A stretch of 13,401 nt of DNA, from NCBI GenBank assembly GCA_937892215.1, contig CALAVE010000049.1, positions 1 through 13,401 on the forward strand. The letters run 5' to 3'. The position numbers were made by a program, and so were the translations under genes. The notes beneath the pieces are model-generated. The model searched no databases, had not been told where the DNA came from, and saw nothing but the letters and a program-made list of their open reading frames with translations. This DNA is from an uncultured Porphyromonadaceae bacterium (GTDB lineage Bacteria > Bacteroidota > Bacteroidia > Bacteroidales > Muribaculaceae). Shown piece by piece: positions 11,383 to 13,401 of this stretch (position 1 is the first letter of the stretch; each line of letters starts with the position of its first letter).

Positions 11383-13311
11383 ATGAGCGAATTCATCCAC
11401 ACAGCATACAACAACGACACGATATGCGCCATAGCCACGCCACACGGCATGGGAGGGATAGCGGTAATCAGAATCAGTGGTCCTGAGGCCTTGAGCGTTG
11501 TGACTAAAGTGTGGCGCGGTGCCGATATTGCCAAGATGCCATCGCACACGGCGCATCTGGGTCGCATACTGGGAACGGATGGAGATGTGCTGGACGAGGT
11601 GGTGCTTACGGTGATGCTGGGGCCAAATTCGTTCACCGGAGAAAACGTGGTGGAGATTTCGTGTCACGGCTCGCAATGGATTCAGCAGCAAATACTTAGC
11701 ACACTAATTGATGCCGGATGCCGATTGGCCAAACCGGGCGAATTCACTCAGCGCGCATTCGCCAATGGGAGGATGGACCTGTCGCAAGCCGAAGCTGTTG
11801 CAGACCTGATTGCATCCACTTCGGGCAGCTCACACCGCATAGCCATGAACCAGATGCGTGGGGCATTCAGCCGCGAGTTGAGCCATCTGCGCTCCCAGCT
11901 ACTGGATTTCGTGTCGCTCATAGAACTTGAACTTGATTTCAGCGAAGAAGACGTGTCGTTTGCCGACCGCGAGAAGCTCACCACACTGGCTGCAAGTATC
12001 AGCGACCTGCTAACACGGCTGGCCGGGTCGTACCGCAGCGGTAACGCAATAAAGAACGGCATTCCGGTGGCCATAGTTGGTGCGACGAACGCCGGTAAAT
12101 CAACGCTCTTAAACGCATTATTACACGACGACCGGGCCATAGTGAGCGAGATACAGGGCACTACCCGCGATGTAATAGAAGACACAATGCTGATTGGCGA
12201 CAAGTTGTACCGATTTATCGACACTGCCGGAATCAGAGCGTCGAGCGACGTGATAGAAGAAATGGGAATACGCCGCACGTTCCAAAAACTAGACACATCA
12301 GAAGTGGTGCTGTGGGTGATTGATGCCACAACCGACGAAAATGAGCTACGCGATTTCAGCCGCCAGCTACTGCCCCACTGCGCGGATAAAGCCATGATAG
12401 CGGTTATTAACAAGACGGACCTGGCTGATGGTCAGCCGCTTGCCCGCACCGTGGCAGAACTGGCCCCGGAAGCGCACATTGAATGTATCTCGGCACACGA
12501 CGTAAGCGATGTTGCACGCCTGCAGCAGCGAATCGGCGACCTGACGAACTTGCCGCAGCTTGACGACGACACCGTGATTGTAACCAACGCACGCCACTAC
12601 GAGGCACTGACTCGCGCAGGCGAAGCCATAGCGCGTGTGGTGCTGATACTGCCTTTTCCGAATAATCCCACAGGTGCGATCATGGAAAGAGAAGACCTTG
12701 AGGCGATAGCAAAGATCTGTATAGAGCAGGATATATTTGTGGTTTCGGATGAGATATATGCTGCACTTACGTATAAGGGCGACCATGTGACGATCGCGTC
12801 TCTGCCCGGGATGAAGGAAAGGACCATACTTATTAACGGTTTTTCAAAGGCATATGCCATGACCGGCTGGCGACTCGGATATGCCTGCGGTCCTGCAAAT
12901 ATCATCAGCCCGATGACAAAGCTGCATCAGTATTGCATCATGTGCGCTCCGACGACAAGTCAGTATGCAGCGGTGGAGGCACTGAGACACGGAGATAATG
13001 ATGTGGCCGATATGCGGGAGGCGTATAATGAGAGACGCAGATTCCTGCTGCACGAATTCAAGAGACTCGGACTCAAATGCTTTGAGCCGTACGGTGCATT
13101 CTATGTATTTCCATCAATAAAAGAGTTTGGTATGACCTCGGAGGATTTCTGTACATCTCTTCTTAAAGCGAAGAAAGTGGCGGTCGTGCCCGGCACCGCA
13201 TTCGGAGAAAGCGGAGAAGGATTCTTAAGAATATCTTATGCATATTCTATAGATAACTTAAAAACCGCAATGGAAAGATTAAAAAGGTTTATAGAACGAC
13301 TTCGTACTTAA
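11383..13311 (+). CDS. mnmE: MnmE (tRNA modification GTPase) fused in frame to an aminotransferase fragment; probable chimera
   Basis: The first ~420 codons are MnmE, which with MnmG installs the 5-carboxymethylaminomethyl group on U34 of certain tRNAs. The N-terminal folate-binding domain begins DTICAIATPHGMGGIAVIRI. The G domain has GATNAGKS (233-240), TTRD (260-263), DTAG (280-283) and NKTD (343-346). At about residue 420, after TNARHYEALTRAGEAIARV, the protein stops being MnmE; about 40-45 residues are missing, including the C-terminal Cys of the CIGK motif that is needed for the modification. The frame then continues as an aminotransferase to TAA 13309-13311 (642 aa in all). MnmE is normally about 455-465 aa. 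The gene starts 19 bases after the nuclease. The fused product is not expected to be a working MnmE. Confidence 0.88.
   Translation: MSEFIHTAYNNDTICAIATPHGMGGIAVIRISGPEALSVVTKVWRGADIAKMPSHTAHLGRILGTDGDVLDEVVLTVMLGPNSFTGENVVEISCHGSQWIQQQILSTLIDAGCRLAKPGEFTQRAFANGRMDLSQAEAVADLIASTSGSSHRIAMNQMRGAFSRELSHLRSQLLDFVSLIELELDFSEEDVSFADREKLTTLAASISDLLTRLAGSYRSGNAIKNGIPVAIVGATNAGKSTLLNALLHDDRAIVSEIQGTTRDVIEDTMLIGDKLYRFIDTAGIRASSDVIEEMGIRRTFQKLDTSEVVLWVIDATTDENELRDFSRQLLPHCADKAMIAVINKTDLADGQPLARTVAELAPEAHIECISAHDVSDVARLQQRIGDLTNLPQLDDDTVIVTNARHYEALTRAGEAIARVVLILPFPNNPTGAIMEREDLEAIAKICIEQDIFVVSDEIYAALTYKGDHVTIASLPGMKERTILINGFSKAYAMTGWRLGYACGPANIISPMTKLHQYCIMCAPTTSQYAAVEALRHGDNDVADMREAYNERRRFLLHEFKRLGLKCFEPYGAFYVFPSIKEFGMTSEDFCTSLLKAKKVAVVPGTAFGESGEGFLRISYAYSIDNLKTAMERLKRFIERLRT
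12637..12648 (+). other. Chimera junction between mnmE and aminotransferase sequence
   Basis: Family similarity places the switch between the Ala-Arg-Val of MnmE (ending about 12639) and the Leu-Pro-Phe-Pro of the aminotransferase (from about 12649). Between 12000 and 12639, 15 of 16 Arg codons are CGN and all three Tyr codons are TAC; from 12640 to the stop, 9 of 14 Arg codons are AGA or AGG and 10 of 11 Tyr codons are TAT. A short shared GTGCTG-like stretch at the junction could have allowed an assembly or PCR mis-join. Confidence 0.75.
12643..13311 (+). pseudogene. PLP-dependent class I/II aminotransferase, C-terminal two thirds
   Basis: This segment lacks the first ~160-170 residues of a roughly 390-aa fold-type I aminotransferase, but keeps the rest of the active site. 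In fused numbering these are PNNPTG (426-431), SDEIY with Asp456 and Tyr459 (PLP ring contacts), the Schiff-base Lys489 in GFSKAYAM, Arg497 in GWRLGY and the substrate carboxylate Arg616 in FLRISYAYS. In the family such enzymes transfer amino groups between an amino acid and a 2-oxo acid; the substrate cannot be told. Its AGA-rich and TAT-rich codon use differs from every other gene here and looks like a Firmicutes (Lachnospiraceae-type) gene, which is an inference. With the N-terminal arm missing and replaced by MnmE it is probably not functional as drawn. Confidence 0.7.
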
Positions 13312-13401
13312 TCATTCCGCTTGATAAGCCCACGCTGAATGATTGTGAATGCTTTCCATAGATTCACACTCAACTTCAAAGGAATCTATTATTTCATTTT
13401 T
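13312..13401 (-). CDS. Possible C-terminal end of a convergent gene, partial
   Basis: On the minus strand an open frame enters from the window end and stops at TGA (13314-13312), directly after the aminotransferase stop. It gives 29 residues with a normal composition, including ESMESIHNHSAWAYQAE at the C-terminus. A stop-free run of this length arises by chance about one time in four, so this is weak. The alternative is a non-coding 3' region: ATAGATTC (13358-13365) pairs with GAATCTAT (13382-13389) before a T-rich end, a possible terminator for the aminotransferase. Confidence 0.25.
   Translation of the reverse strand, partial: KNEIIDSFEVECESMESIHNHSAWAYQAE

Noticed and set aside
11748..12413. 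221-aa open frame antisense to mnmE
   Set aside because: It is the mirror of a well-supported MnmE frame; the composition is Ser/Arg-rich and low in structure, with no recognisable motif.
13344..13368. TGTGAAT/ATTCACA hairpin near the window end
   Set aside because: Seven pairs with an 11-base loop and no T-tract after it; it competes with a better pairing at 13358-13389.
1..13401. CRISPR arrays, transposase genes, rRNA genes, restriction or toxin-antitoxin modules
   Set aside because: None seen: no regularly spaced repeats, no transposase or integrase motifs, and no rRNA-like sequence.

Overview
The window looks like one contig from a gut-type Bacteroidales bacterium, possibly Muribaculaceae-like (the family is a guess from gene content and codon use). 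The evidence is a hybrid two-component regulator with an AraC output, HU-family genes, a FeoB-associated-type Cys-rich peptide, lipoproteins, and promoters of the Bacteroidetes type: TTG, exactly 20 bases, then TAnnTTTG, found before tRNA-Cys, the hybrid kinase and the HU pair. The contig starts inside a mazG-like gene and ends shortly after an apparent mis-join to DNA of another composition.

Layout: 1-2449 (+) is a tight operon, the 3' end of mazG, then topB (DNA topoisomerase III), then a small Cys-rich membrane peptide, each pair overlapping by ATGA. A tRNA-Cys with its own promoter and terminator follows (2424-2592). Then come an NhaC-family Na+/H+ antiporter (2664-3998) and a small lipoprotein (4081-4566) preceded by a sigma-54-like -24/-12 site. 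A compact ~183-bp inverted-repeat element (4567-4749) sits directly after the lipoprotein stop codon. A 952-aa hybrid two-component sensor with a TPR sensor region (4985-7843) is followed by a probable target region rich in repeats and another lipoprotein, DUF6935-like (8062-8790).

On the minus strand lies a two-gene HU operon (10394 to 8905): a 90-aa HU protein overlapping by ATGA a 406-aa protein that joins an HU domain, an acidic Pro/Glu linker, one transmembrane helix and a C-terminal LysM-like domain. This second protein could tether DNA to the cell wall. Divergent from it is a membrane-anchored DNA/RNA non-specific endonuclease (10506-11363), followed 19 bases later by mnmE.

The mnmE reading frame (11383-13311) is a chimera. 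About 420 residues of MnmE run in frame into the C-terminal two thirds of a PLP-dependent class I/II aminotransferase. Arg and Tyr codon use change abruptly at about 12640, and MnmE loses its essential C-terminal Cys. An assembly chimera, with a Firmicutes-like sequence, is the most likely explanation; a true recombination is the alternative. The most interesting native items are the HU-TM-LysM protein, the inverted-repeat element, the sigma-54-like promoter and the TPR-type hybrid regulator with its repeat-rich downstream region.
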